The notes under the pieces are model-generated. The model did not search any database, was not told the origin of the DNA, and saw only the letters and a program-made list of their open reading frames with translations. This document shows, one piece after another, positions 1-9,340 of a DNA stretch of 53,489 nucleotides. Source of the stretch: Streptomyces phaeoluteigriseus (lineage in GTDB: Bacteria; Actinomycetota; Actinomycetes; Streptomycetales; Streptomycetaceae); contig NZ_MPOH02000011.1 of NCBI RefSeq assembly GCF_001896135.2, positions 641,656 to 695,144 on the forward strand, given 5' to 3'. The position numbers and the translations under genes are program-made. Numbering within the stretch: position 1 is the stretch's first letter; each line of letters starts with the position of its first letter.

Positions 1-81
1 GAACGGACGCTTCCTTTGTACTCACCCGAGAGACTCTCTCAGGCTTTCCTCCGGGCGCTTCCCTTCGGTCTTGCGTTTCCG

Positions 82-110
82 ACTCTATCAGACCGTTTCC
101 GATCCGATTT
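82..110 (-). promoter_or_regulatory. rrn promoter P4-like
   Basis: The -10 element TAGAGT (82-87, minus strand) sits in TCTGATAGAGTCGGAAACG, nearly identical to the P3 unit about 90 bases upstream. No good -35 hexamer is visible 17-18 bases upstream. Transcripts from here would enter the 16S leader directly. Confidence 0.45.
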
Positions 111-168
111 CCTCGGTGCTTTCCAGGTTCCCGCTTTTCTTTCGCGGTTTCCCTTTCCGGCGGTTCCG

Positions 169-200
169 ACTTTATCAGAAGTTCCGGGCCGGTTTGACCA
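169..200 (-). promoter_or_regulatory. rrn promoter P3-like
   Basis: The minus strand shows TGGTCA (195-200) upstream of TGATAAAGTCGG, whose -10 element TAAAGT is at 169-174. The -10 element and its flank are repeated at the next promoter (TGATAGAGTCGG), which suggests a duplicated promoter unit. The -35 is weak. Confidence 0.45.
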
Positions 201-262
201 GCCACTCATTTCCGATTCATCGGGGGCGCTTCTGCGGAATCCAGTTCCGAGAGGCTTTATAG

Positions 263-290
263 ATACTAACCCTGCCGCCGACCGGTTCAA
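263..290 (-). promoter_or_regulatory. rrn promoter P2-like
   Basis: The minus strand shows -35 TTGAAC (285-290), a 16-base spacer and -10 TAGTAT (263-268). It lies about 50 bases downstream of P1, as expected for a multi-promoter rrn leader. Confidence 0.6.
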
Positions 291-312
291 GTCCAGTCCA
301 GGCAACTGTTCG

Positions 313-341
313 AATCTACCTCCCCGCGCGACCCGTGTCAA
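313..341 (-). promoter_or_regulatory. rrn promoter P1-like, vegetative sigma consensus
   Basis: On the minus strand there is a perfect -35 hexamer TTGACA (336-341), a 17-base spacer and the -10 hexamer TAGATT (313-318). This is the furthest upstream of the four putative rrn promoters and one of the best sigma-HrdB-type matches in the window. Confidence 0.75.
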
Positions 342-394
342 CGGGTCCTGTGGGGCGAAGAGGAGACTAGCAGTTCACCTGCCGTCCATGCACA

Positions 395-1399
395 TCAGGC
401 GGCCGTCGGCACCGTGGCGCTGCGTTCGGCCGCTTCGACGTCGCCCGTGTCGCCGGCTCGGGCGGCCCTTCCGCCCAGGACGTAGACGTAGGCGAGGAAG
501 GCCAGCTCGGCCAGGATGCCGATCGTGATGCGGGTCCAGGTGGGGAGGCCCGACGGGGTGACGAAGCCTTCGACGGCTCCTGAGACGAAGAGGACCAGGG
601 TCAGGCCGATGGCCATGCCGAGGGCGGCTCGGCCTTCCTCGGCCAGGGCTGTGCGGCGGGTGCGGGGGCCCGGGTCGATGACGGTCCAGCCGAGCCGTAG
701 ACCGGTGCCGGCTGCCACGAAGACCGCGGTCAGTTCGAGCAGGCCGTGTGGGAGCACCAGGCCCAGGAAGGTGTCGAGGCGGCCCGCCGAGGACATCAGG
801 CCGACTCCGATGCCGAGGTTGAGCATGTTCTGGAAGAGGATCCAGAGGACGGGGACGCACAGGAAGACACCCAGGACCAGGCACATCGCGGCGGCCTGGG
901 CGTTGTTCGTCCAGACCTGGGCGGCGAAGGACGCTGCGGGGTGGCTGGAGTAGTACGTCTCGTACTGGCCGCCGGGGCGGGTCAGCGCGTGCAGTTCGTT
1001 CGGGGCGGCTATGGAGGACTGGACTTCCGGGTGGGTGCCTATCCACCAGCCCAGGAGCGCCGCGAGCGCGGTGGAGGCGAGCGCGGTGGGGACCCACCAG
1101 TTCCGGGAGCGGTAGACCGCGGCGGGGAAGCTCTGGGTGAGGAAGCGGGTGACGTCGTGCCAGGAGGCTCGGCGGGTCCCCGTCACGGCGCTACGCGCGC
1201 GTGCCACCAGTTGACTGAGCCGCCCGGTGAGCTGTGGGTCGGGAGCGCTCGACCGGATGAGGGAGAGGTGGGTCGCGGTGCGCTGGTAGAGGGTGACGAG
1301 TTCGTCGGCCTCGGTACCCGTGAGGTTGCGGCGGCGCAGCAGGGCGTCGAGGCGGTCCCATTCGGCTCGGTGGGCGGAGACGAAGACGTCGAGGTCCAT
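395..1399 (-). CDS. SpoIIM (stage II sporulation protein M-like) integral membrane protein
   Basis: A 334-residue membrane protein of the SpoIIM/DUF95 family. A hydrophilic N-terminal region of about 100 residues is followed by roughly five membrane segments (about 101-121, 166-190, 208-231, 258-280 and 290-310). A family-like LPHGLLEL motif is at about 216-223, just before a membrane helix. In actinobacteria this family is commonly encoded next to an RDD protein, which is what is seen here in divergent orientation. In Firmicutes the namesake helps peptidoglycan hydrolysis during engulfment; the role in Streptomyces is unknown. The ATG start leaves a 127-base divergent intergenic gap to the RDD gene. 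Confidence 0.85.
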   Translation of the reverse strand: MDLDVFVSAHRAEWDRLDALLRRRNLTGTEADELVTLYQRTATHLSLIRSSAPDPQLTGRLSQLVARARSAVTGTRRASWHDVTRFLTQSFPAAVYRSRNWWVPTALASTALAALLGWWIGTHPEVQSSIAAPNELHALTRPGGQYETYYSSHPAASFAAQVWTNNAQAAAMCLVLGVFLCVPVLWILFQNMLNLGIGVGLMSSAGRLDTFLGLVLPHGLLELTAVFVAAGTGLRLGWTVIDPGPRTRRTALAEEGRAALGMAIGLTLVLFVSGAVEGFVTPSGLPTWTRITIGILAELAFLAYVYVLGGRAARAGDTGDVEAAERSATVPTAA

Positions 1400-1526
1400 C
1401 GGGGTGCCTGCTCCTCGGCTGTTCGTCGGGGGACCGGTCGGGGTCAGCTTGTCGTACTGCGGCGCGATGTGCCTTCAGCTTGGCAGACTGGCCGGTGTCG
1501 GGGCAGGTCAGGGAAGGGACGCGGGT

Positions 1527-2431
1527 GTGAGTGAGCTGGTGACGGGTGAGGCGGTGGCGCTGGAGCTTCAGCCGGCCAGGCTGCCCAGCAGGGCGCTGGC
1601 CACGTTGCTGGATCTGACCGTGGCCCTGGTGGCCTATGTGGCGGTGAGTGTCGCGTTGCTGATGGCGACGGGGTCATTGGACGAGGCGGCGCGGACCGCG
1701 GTGTCGATCGCCACGTTCCTGCTGGTCCTGGTGGGCGGTCCGATCGCGGTGGAGACCCTCAGCCATGGGCGCTCGCTCGGGAAGGCGGCGTGCGGGCTGC
1801 GGGTGGTGCGGGATGACGGGGGGCCGATCCGGTTCCGGCATGCGCTGGTTCGGGGTGCGCTCGGGGTGGTGGAGATTCTGCTGACGGCCGGTGTGGTGGC
1901 GTGTGTCGCCTCGTTGGTGTCGGCTCGGGGGCGTCGGCTGGGCGATGTGTTCGCGGGGACGCTGGTGGTGCGGGAGCGGGTGCCTGCGGCGCGGATGGGT
2001 TTCGTGCCGCCTCCTCCGCCGTGGCTGGCCGGGAGGTTCTCCGGGCTCGATCTGTCGGCGGTGCCGGACGGGCTGTGGTTGGCGGTCCGGCAGTACCTGG
2101 GGCGGATGAACCAGTTGGATCCGCGGGTGGGGCAGGCGATGGCGGAGCGCCTGGCCGGTGATCTGGCGGAGCGTACGGGGGCCGCCGTGCCGCCGGGTGT
2201 GCCGCCGGCCGCGTATTTGGCCGCGGTGGTGCAGGAGCGGCAGGTGCGGGAGGCTCGGCGGACGTTCGGGGCTGGTCCGGTGGCCGGGGAGCGGGCGGCT
2301 TGGCCGGGTGGGTCGGTCGGGCCGGTTCCGGGTCGCCGGGTGTGCGGCGGGGTGTGGGGGCGGATCCGGTGGTGCCGGTGGAGCCTCCGTCGGGTGAGCG
2401 GCCTGCCACCGGGTTCGTTCCGCCCGCGTAG
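1527..2431 (+). pseudogene. RDD family membrane protein, frameshifted near the C-terminus
   Basis: The likely GTG start at 1527 gives a protein beginning with a short hydrophilic segment, then three membrane helices (about 24-47, 59-80 and 111-132) and the RDD-type signature RLGDVFAGTLVVRE at about 138-151. The frame is good until about base 2320. From there the original frame turns Trp/Cys/Arg-rich and runs past 2500. The -1 frame instead continues with a normal acidic, Pro-rich tail (GADPVVPVEPPSGERP, ending TGFVPPA) and stops at 2429-2431. Read across a one-base deletion, the product would be 301 residues. The missing base is most likely in a G or C run near 2310-2335. It is divergent from the SpoIIM-like gene. 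It may be intact in the organism if this is a sequence error. Confidence 0.8.
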
Positions 2432-2451
2432 CGGTCCCCGCGGGGCTGGTG

Positions 2452-3066
2452 TCAGTCGAATGTCGACGGGGGCGATTCGAGGTCTTCCAGCTCGATGCCG
2501 GGCGCCGCGAGGACGACGTCTCCGGTGATGTGCACGCTGTGCTGTTCGCCGGTGTCCAGGGCTGTGACCTGGTATTCGTCCACGGTCAGGGGTCCGTTGT
2601 CAGTGGTGTGTGCTTCTCTCTTCAGCAAGGCCCAGGACTGGTCCACGGTGCGCGGGGCGAGGACCGGGTCGGTGAAGGCGACGAGGCGTACGCGGGTCGC
2701 GGACGCGGAGGGGGTGAGGCGCAGCAGGCGGGTGGTGGCGATGAGGAACGCGGGGGAGGTGCCGGTGAAGGCGTGGGCGGGGACGTTGCCTTCTGTGGCG
2801 TGGCTGCCGGTGGGGTCGGTGCGGACCCAGGTGACGCCCTCGAGGGCTGCGCCGCGTACCTGCCAGTCGCTCGCGTGGAGTTCGAGGCGGAGGGGGCGTC
2901 CGAGGGCGTCGAGGGTGAGGTCGACGGAGCCGTGGTGATCACCGGCGGGGGTGGTCAGCCGGGAGACGTAGCGCCAGCCGGAGGGGCCGGGGGCGCACTG
3001 GAAGTGCTCGTGGGCGAGGGGGGTGTGATCGTGCGGATCGTGGAGCGAATAGCGGCCGCGGGGCAT
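2452..3066 (-). CDS. Conserved hypothetical protein
   Basis: A 204-residue soluble protein with no signal peptide, no membrane segment and no motif I recognise. It begins MPRGRYSLHDPHDHTPLAHE and ends in an acidic ELEDLESPPSTFD. The composition is balanced (beta-rich, many Thr/Val), and third-position GC is high, as in its neighbours, so it is very likely a real gene. It lies between the RDD gene and ahcY, on the ahcY strand but separated from it by two strong hairpins, so it probably has its own promoter in the 138 bases before its ATG. Function unknown. Confidence 0.7.
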   Translation of the reverse strand: MPRGRYSLHDPHDHTPLAHEHFQCAPGPSGWRYVSRLTTPAGDHHGSVDLTLDALGRPLRLELHASDWQVRGAALEGVTWVRTDPTGSHATEGNVPAHAFTGTSPAFLIATTRLLRLTPSASATRVRLVAFTDPVLAPRTVDQSWALLKREAHTTDNGPLTVDEYQVTALDTGEQHSVHITGDVVLAAPGIELEDLESPPSTFD

Positions 3067-3156
3067 GGGGGTCCTGGGGTGTGACGGGCTGGTCCGGTCA
3101 CCTGGGCGTGCCGGGCCGGTGCTGGTGACGGCCGGTCCGGGCGGAGGCCGACGGGG

Positions 3157-3187
3157 CAGGCCCCCGACACGGGGGTGCGGGGGCCTG
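3157..3187 (-). terminator. Hairpin, second terminator downstream of ahcY
   Basis: Perfect 10-bp stem CAGGCCCCCG (3157-3166) with CGGGGGCCTG (3178-3187) and an 11-base loop. It follows the stronger hairpin at 3204-3242 in the direction of ahcY transcription and separates ahcY from the hypothetical gene. Confidence 0.55.
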
Positions 3188-3203
3188 TCTCGGAGGACCT
3201 GGT

Positions 3204-3242
3204 GCTGGGGGAGTGCGTTCGTGTACGGACGCGCTCCCCAGC
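3204..3242 (-). terminator. ahcY terminator hairpin
   Basis: Near-perfect 13-14 bp inverted repeat, GCTGGGGGAGTGCGT (3204-3218) against ACGCGCTCCCCAGC (3229-3242). It lies 13 bases beyond the ahcY stop codon. There is no U tract, as is usual for Streptomyces terminators. Confidence 0.7.
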
Positions 3243-3255
3243 CGGTGGGTCGGGC

Positions 3256-5031
<1,776 letters not shown>

Positions 5032-6012
5032 TCAGTGTCCGGCCGTGGGGTGGGCCGGGCCGCCGGGGGTGGCTTCGGGGTCGGGGCCCTTGGTGGCCTC
5101 GGTCTCGCTGTAGATGTCGGGCTCGAGGTAGATGACGCGGGCGATCGGGACGGCCTGGCGGATGCGCGACTCGGCGGCGTCGATGGCGGCGGCGATCTCG
5201 GTGGCGGTGCCGTCGTGCCGTACGGCGATCTTGGCGGCGACGAGCAGTTCCTCGGGGCCGAGGTGGAGCGTGCGCATGTGGATGATGCCGGTGACGGTCG
5301 CTCCGTCGACGACCGCGGCCTCGATGTTCTGGATGTCCTCGATGCCGGCCGCCTCGCCGAGCAGCAGCGACTTGGTCTCGGCGGCCAGGACGAGCGCGAT
5401 GATGATGAGCAGTACGCCGATGCAGAGGGTGCCGATGCCGTCCCAGACGCCGTCGCCGGTGAGCAGTGCGAGGCTTACGCCGCCGAGGGCGAGGACGAGG
5501 CCGACGAGTGCGCCGAGGTCCTCCAGGAGGACGACGGGCAGCTCGGGTGCCTTGGCGTGGCGGACGAACTCCTTCCAGGACTTCTTGCCGCGTACGGTGT
5601 TGGACTCCTTGATGGCCGTCCGGAAGGAGAAGGTCTCGGCGATGATCGCGAAGACGAGGACGCCGACGGGCCAGTACCAGTGGTCGATCTCGTGCGGGTG
5701 CTTGATCTTCTCGTAGCCCTCGTAGATGGCGAACATGCCGCCGACCGAGAAGAGGACGATGGAGACGAGGAAGGCGTAGATGTAGCGCTCGCGGCCGTAG
5801 CCGAAGGGGTGTTGCGGGGTGGCCTCGCGCTGGGCCTTCTTGCCGCCGACGAGCAGCAGGGCCTGGTTGCCGGAGTCGGCGAGCGAGTGCACGGACTCGG
5901 CGAGCATCGACGACGATCCGCTGAAGAGGAACGCCACGAACTTCGCTACCGCGATCGCGAGGTTGGCGGCGAGTGCCGCAACGATCGCTTTGGTGCCGCC
6001 TGACGCGCTCAT
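5032..6012 (-). CDS. Cation diffusion facilitator (CDF) family divalent metal transporter
   Basis: A 326-residue inner-membrane transporter that probably exports a divalent cation such as Zn, Co, Fe or Mn in exchange for protons. The start is taken as the ATG at 6012 (MSASGGTKAI), preceded by a GAAGGGA ribosome binding site; a longer upstream reading is Arg/Pro-rich and unlikely. The first helix carries the CDF metal-site signature ESVHSLADSGNQ (about 36-47), and HPFGYGRERYIY (about 64-75) is the family's loop motif. Further helices follow, then a C-terminal cytoplasmic domain of about 90 residues ending in a Pro/Glu tail. Substrate cannot be read from the sequence. It lies downstream of manA on the same strand, with a 192-base gap. 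Confidence 0.88.
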   Translation of the reverse strand: MSASGGTKAIVAALAANLAIAVAKFVAFLFSGSSSMLAESVHSLADSGNQALLLVGGKKAQREATPQHPFGYGRERYIYAFLVSIVLFSVGGMFAIYEGYEKIKHPHEIDHWYWPVGVLVFAIIAETFSFRTAIKESNTVRGKKSWKEFVRHAKAPELPVVLLEDLGALVGLVLALGGVSLALLTGDGVWDGIGTLCIGVLLIIIALVLAAETKSLLLGEAAGIEDIQNIEAAVVDGATVTGIIHMRTLHLGPEELLVAAKIAVRHDGTATEIAAAIDAAESRIRQAVPIARVIYLEPDIYSETEATKGPDPEATPGGPAHPTAGH

Positions 6013-6204
6013 GTGTCGCGTGGTCCCTTCGTCCTCGGGTCGTTCTCGGGGTCGCCCCCGGGGCGGGTTCGTGTCGCCTCGGGGTCGCCTCGTGCGGGTG
6101 CGGGCCGGGCGGTGTGCCGTTTCCGGCTTTGCCCGTCCTTTGCGGTGGGTCATTGTTGCAGCCCGGCCCGTGATGCGTGTGCCCGGACGGGCCGATGCGA
6201 CGCG

Positions 6205-7356
6205 TCAGGCGATGACTGTGGCCCTGAAAACGGTGCCGGTTCCGGATACTTCGGCCTTTTCGCCCGCGGGGACGAAGACGGACCGACCGGGTGTCAGGGT
6301 GTGCTCGCCGGCCCGTACGGTGCCGGCCGTGCAGAGCAGGATCTGTGGGGTCGTCAGGGTGAGGTCGTGGGCGGGGGCGCCCTCGGGGAGGACGTGGCGG
6401 GAGAGGCGGAACTCGTCGATGGGGGTCTCGTAGACCTCCTCACCGTCCGGGGCGGCCTCGGGGCGCAGGACGCCGGGGTCGCCGGACTCGAAGCGGACGA
6501 TGCGCAGGAGTTCGGGGACGTCGACGTGTTTGGGGGTGAGGCCGCAGCGCAGGACGTTGTCGGAGTTGGCCATGATCTCGACGCCGAGGCCGCTGAGGTA
6601 GGCGTGCGGGATGCCGGCGCCGAGGAAGAGGGCCTCACCGGGTTGGAGGCGGACGTGGTTGAGGAGCATCGCCGCGATGACGCCGGGGTCGCCGGGGTAG
6701 TGGTGGGCGAGCACGGCGTAGGGGGCGTGGTCGCCGCCGAGGCGGTCGCAGGCGGCGGTGGTGGCGGCGACGGTGCGGGCCATCTCGTCGGGGTCCGCGG
6801 TGAGGATCGCCGTCAGGACCTCGCGCAGGGCCGCTTCCTCGGGCTGGGCGTGCAGCAGGTCGACGTACGGCTTGAGGGAGTCGACGCCGAGGGCGTCGAG
6901 CAGGTCGGCGGCGCGGGCCGGGTCGCGGAAGCCGCACAGGCCGTCGAACTCGGTGAGGGCGCAGATGAGTTCGGGCTTGTGGTTGGCGTCCTTGTAGTTG
7001 CGGTGGGGGGCGTCGATCGGGATGCAGCGGCGCTCCTCGTCGGCGTATCCCTCCTTGGCCTGGGTGAGGTCGGGGTGGACCTGGAGGGAGAGGGGGGCGC
7101 CTGCGGCGAGGAGTTTGAGGAGGAAGGGGAGGCGGGGGCCGAACTTGGCGACGGCCTTTTCGCCCAGTTCCCGCTCCGGGGCGGCCTCGATGACCTCGAC
7201 GAGGGTTCCCCGGCCGGTGCGGGAGGGGGCGCCGGGGTGGGCGCCCATCCACATCTCGGCCTGCGGTTCGCCGGTGGGTTCGACGCCGAGCAGGTGCGGG
7301 ATGGCGGTGGGGGAACCCCAGGCGTAGGGGCGGATGGTGTTGTCGAGGCGGTCCAT
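6205..7356 (-). CDS. manA: Mannose-6-phosphate isomerase, class I
   Basis: Interconverts fructose-6-phosphate and mannose-6-phosphate, feeding GDP-mannose synthesis. The 383-residue protein begins MDRLDNTIRPYAWGS, the family's usual N-terminus. The zinc-site region includes QVHPDLTQAKEGYADEE (about 95-111), and the cupin barrel continues through LQPGEALFLGAGIPHAYLSGLGVEIMANSDNVLRCGLTPKHVD (in pieces from about 238). The length matches bacterial class I enzymes. It is followed upstream on the same strand by a SIS-domain protein, a Trm112-like protein and ManB, forming a sugar-phosphate cluster. The 270 bases before its start are repetitive (see separate entry). Confidence 0.93.
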   Translation of the reverse strand: MDRLDNTIRPYAWGSPTAIPHLLGVEPTGEPQAEMWMGAHPGAPSRTGRGTLVEVIEAAPERELGEKAVAKFGPRLPFLLKLLAAGAPLSLQVHPDLTQAKEGYADEERRCIPIDAPHRNYKDANHKPELICALTEFDGLCGFRDPARAADLLDALGVDSLKPYVDLLHAQPEEAALREVLTAILTADPDEMARTVAATTAACDRLGGDHAPYAVLAHHYPGDPGVIAAMLLNHVRLQPGEALFLGAGIPHAYLSGLGVEIMANSDNVLRCGLTPKHVDVPELLRIVRFESGDPGVLRPEAAPDGEEVYETPIDEFRLSRHVLPEGAPAHDLTLTTPQILLCTAGTVRAGEHTLTPGRSVFVPAGEKAEVSGTGTVFRATVIA

Positions 7357-7387
7357 CGGGTGTCTGCCTGCCTGTTCTGTCTGTCCT

Positions 7388-7530
7388 GCGGTCGGCCGCT
7401 GCTGTGGGCTGTCCGCGGTCGGCCGTCCGCCGTCCGCGATCGGCTGTCGGCGATCGGCGGTCCGCGGTCGGCGGTCCGCGGTCGGCGTCCGCGGTCGGCT
7501 GTCGGCGATCGCTCGTTCGCTCTCGGCGGT
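7388..7530. repeat. Imperfect tandem repeats of GTCGGCGGTCCGCG-type units between manA and the SIS gene
   Basis: The 270-base gap between the SIS-domain gene and manA is made largely of permuted short units: CGGTCGGC, GGTCCGCGGTCGG and CTGTCGGCGATCG recur many times. No convincing open reading frame is present. Such GC-rich arrays can be length-polymorphic. Any manA promoter (minus strand) must lie within or next to it. Confidence 0.65.
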
Positions 7531-7626
7531 CAGTCGGTTGTCTTCGGCGGCCGGCCGGCTGCTGGTGGCTGTCCGGGGCGACGGTCCGTCGCGGCTTCGG
7601 GCGCCGCGCGGACGGTCGTCGTCAGA

Positions 7627-8760
7627 TCAGGCTCCCGAGGCGAGCGCCAGGTAAACGGCGGCGAAATCCGTCATGGCGATCAGTTGGGCGAGGGTCACGA
7701 GTTCGTCACCGGCCTCCGGTTCCAGCTCGCTGATCGGCGTGTCGTGGCTGAGGGCCAGCTCGCGGGCGGCCGGGGCGGCGGTGAGGCCGCCGATCGGGCG
7801 GTCGCGCAGCAGCACCACGCGCGCGTGCAGGGCGGGCGCTTCCTCGACGCGGTCGCGGAAGAAGTCGTCCGGGTCGGCGCTGGCGGCGAGCGGGCCCGCG
7901 AGCAGGGCGTTGTGCGCGGCGAGGGCTTCGGGGAGTTCGGCCACGAGGGAGGGGCGGCCGGCGAGTTCGGCGAGCGCTGCGGCGAAGCGGCGGCCCGCGG
8001 GGCCGGCCGAGGTGCCCTCCGTCCAGATCACCGGGAGGGAGTCGGCGAGTTCTGCGGCGAGGGTCTTCGCGGGGTTGCTGTAGGTCGCGATGGCCGGACC
8101 GCAGCGTTCGGCGATCTGGTCGAGGCGGTCGGCGACCCTCTCGAGTTCCTCGGGCGGGGCGGAGATCAGGGCGATGCGGTCCAGGAGCGCGAGGAGGGGG
8201 GTGAGGAGCGCCCACAGGACTCCGGGGGCGGAGGCCGCCACGGGGGGCTGCTCGTCCTGCTCGTACGGGGCGATCGCCATCGGGACGAACAGACCGTGCG
8301 CCGCGCCGGCCGCGTCGGCGAGCGGGGAGCCGGCGGGGGCTACGGCGACGACGGTGCAGCCGCGGCGGTACGCCTGCTCGACGAGGAGGGAGAGGCCCGG
8401 CTCGCTGCCGTCGGGGGTGGTGACGATGAGGAGGTCCACGGGGCCGGCCCAACCGGGGAGTTCCCAGCGGAGGGCGCCCGCGGCGGGGGCGACGCCGGCC
8501 GGCGCGAGGCGGGTGACCGGGCAGGCGGCGCCTGCGAGGGTGCCGAGGAGGTCGGCGACGCAGGTGGCGGCGGCTCCGGGGCCCGCGAGGAGGATCGCGC
8601 GCGGGCGGCCGTCCGGTTTCAGCTCGTGCACACCTGCCTCGGTGGCGTGCCGGGCGGCGGTGCGGACGCGGGCGCCTGCCTCGGCCGCTCCGCGCAGGAG
8701 GGCGCGGTGGTCCGCCTCGGCCAGGGCCTCCGGCGTGTCGAGCAGCGATTCGTCGAGCAT
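7627..8760 (-). CDS. SIS-domain protein, phosphoglucose/phosphomannose isomerase-like
   Basis: A 377-residue soluble protein that resembles the actinobacterial bifunctional phosphoglucose/phosphomannose isomerase family, with two Rossmann-like SIS halves (about 40-190 and 210-340). Visible features are the Gly/Ala-rich nucleotide-like turn AILLAGPGAAATCVADLLGT near the N-terminus, LLIVTTPDGSEPGLSLLVEQA, and a second half beginning around IWTEGTSAGPAGRRFAAALAE. It lies in the same orientation between manA and the Trm112/manB genes, which supports a hexose-phosphate role. Catalysis by this copy is inferred; some family members may be regulatory. The ATG at 8760 is the only good start. Confidence 0.78.
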   Translation of the reverse strand: MLDESLLDTPEALAEADHRALLRGAAEAGARVRTAARHATEAGVHELKPDGRPRAILLAGPGAAATCVADLLGTLAGAACPVTRLAPAGVAPAAGALRWELPGWAGPVDLLIVTTPDGSEPGLSLLVEQAYRRGCTVVAVAPAGSPLADAAGAAHGLFVPMAIAPYEQDEQPPVAASAPGVLWALLTPLLALLDRIALISAPPEELERVADRLDQIAERCGPAIATYSNPAKTLAAELADSLPVIWTEGTSAGPAGRRFAAALAELAGRPSLVAELPEALAAHNALLAGPLAASADPDDFFRDRVEEAPALHARVVLLRDRPIGGLTAAPAARELALSHDTPISELEPEAGDELVTLAQLIAMTDFAAVYLALASGA

Positions 8761-8904
8761 GGCGTCAGGTCTCCGATCGCCTGTGGTCGTCGGTGTGCGG
8801 GGGCGCTGCGCGGTCGGCCGCTGGGGTCGCCTCGCGTGCGGGTCACCTCGCGTGCGCGTCGCCCGCTGCGGGTGGCTTCGGCCCGTACGGCGGGGTGGGC
8901 GCCG

Positions 8905-9075
8905 TTACGCGGGGCGGCGGGCCTCGTCGATGAGGAGGACGGGGATGCCGTCGCGGATCGGGTACGCCAGGCCGCAGTCCTGGCCTGTGCAGATCAGCTC
9001 GGTGTCCTGCTCCTCGAGGGGGGCGTGGCAGGCCGGGCAGGCGAGGATCTCCAGGAGGCCGGCTTCGAGCGGCAT
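8905..9075 (-). CDS. Trm112-like small zinc-ribbon protein
   Basis: A 56-residue protein starting at ATG 9075 and ending at the TAA at 8905-8907. It carries CPACHAPL near residue 13 and CTGQDC near residue 29, so four cysteines in two CxxC-like pairs can form a zinc ribbon, followed by [15 protein letters not shown]. That ending is the classic bacterial Trm112/YcaR family signature. Family members act as partners of methyltransferases or other enzymes; the partner here is unknown. It sits between the SIS-domain gene and manB on the same strand. A GGGAC-type ribosome binding site precedes the start. Confidence 0.88.
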   Translation of the reverse strand: MPLEAGLLEILACPACHAPLEEQDTELICTGQDCGLAYPIRDGIPVLLIDEARRPA

Positions 9076-9183
9076 GGGGTGTCCCTTCGAGGTGAGGTCG
9101 GGGTGGGGCTGGGGTGGGTGGATGTGCCTGGTCAGGGTACCGCTGGTGGGGGTGGGGTGTGGGGTGGCCAGGTGGGGGGGGGT

Positions 9184-9335
9184 TTGTCGCCCGCCGCCCT
9201 CCTCTTCCCGTCCCTGAAGGGGCCTCTGCCCCTTCAGGACCCCGCCAGGGGCCCGCCCCCTGAACCGCCGATCGGCCTGAACCGCCGATCGGCCTGAACG
9301 GCCTCGTCCGCAAACGCCGGACGGGCCGCAGGAGT
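9184..9335. repeat. Dispersed intergenic palindromic repeat, copy A (terminator of manB)
   Basis: This belongs to a repeat family found three times in the window at 3' ends of genes (others at 22507 and 44790). The shared layout is CGCCCCCGCCGCCCC, CCGTCC, a strong hairpin, then CGGCCTGAACGGCCTCG and GCCGGACGGGC. This copy has a perfect 10-bp stem CTGAAGGGGC/GCCCCTTCAG (9214-9223 with 9228-9237) and an internal 17-base duplication (CTGAACCGCCGATCGGC twice). It lies just after the manB stop codon, so it probably terminates manB transcription. Confidence 0.7.
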
Positions 9336-9340
9336 CCGAC

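Larger units (their letters stand above)
1..341 (-). promoter_or_regulatory. rRNA operon promoter and 5' leader region, reading leftward out of the window
   Basis: Read on the minus strand, this stretch has a string of promoter-like elements spread over about 300 bases, followed by a leader that ends at base 1 in AAAGGAAGCGTCCGTTC. From memory, that is the sequence just upstream of the conserved leader segment that precedes 16S rRNA in Streptomyces. Streptomyces rrn operons typically have up to four dispersed promoters, and four -10-like elements are visible here (listed separately). The stretch is less GC-rich than the neighbouring genes and has no plausible coding frame. The 16S gene itself would lie beyond the left edge. 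Confidence 0.75.

Noticed and set aside
280..325. tRNA-like T-arm sequences (GGTTCAAGTCC, GTTCGAATC)
   Set aside because: No acceptor, D or anticodon stem can be built around them on either strand. They coincide with good -35 and -10 hexamers of the rrn promoters.
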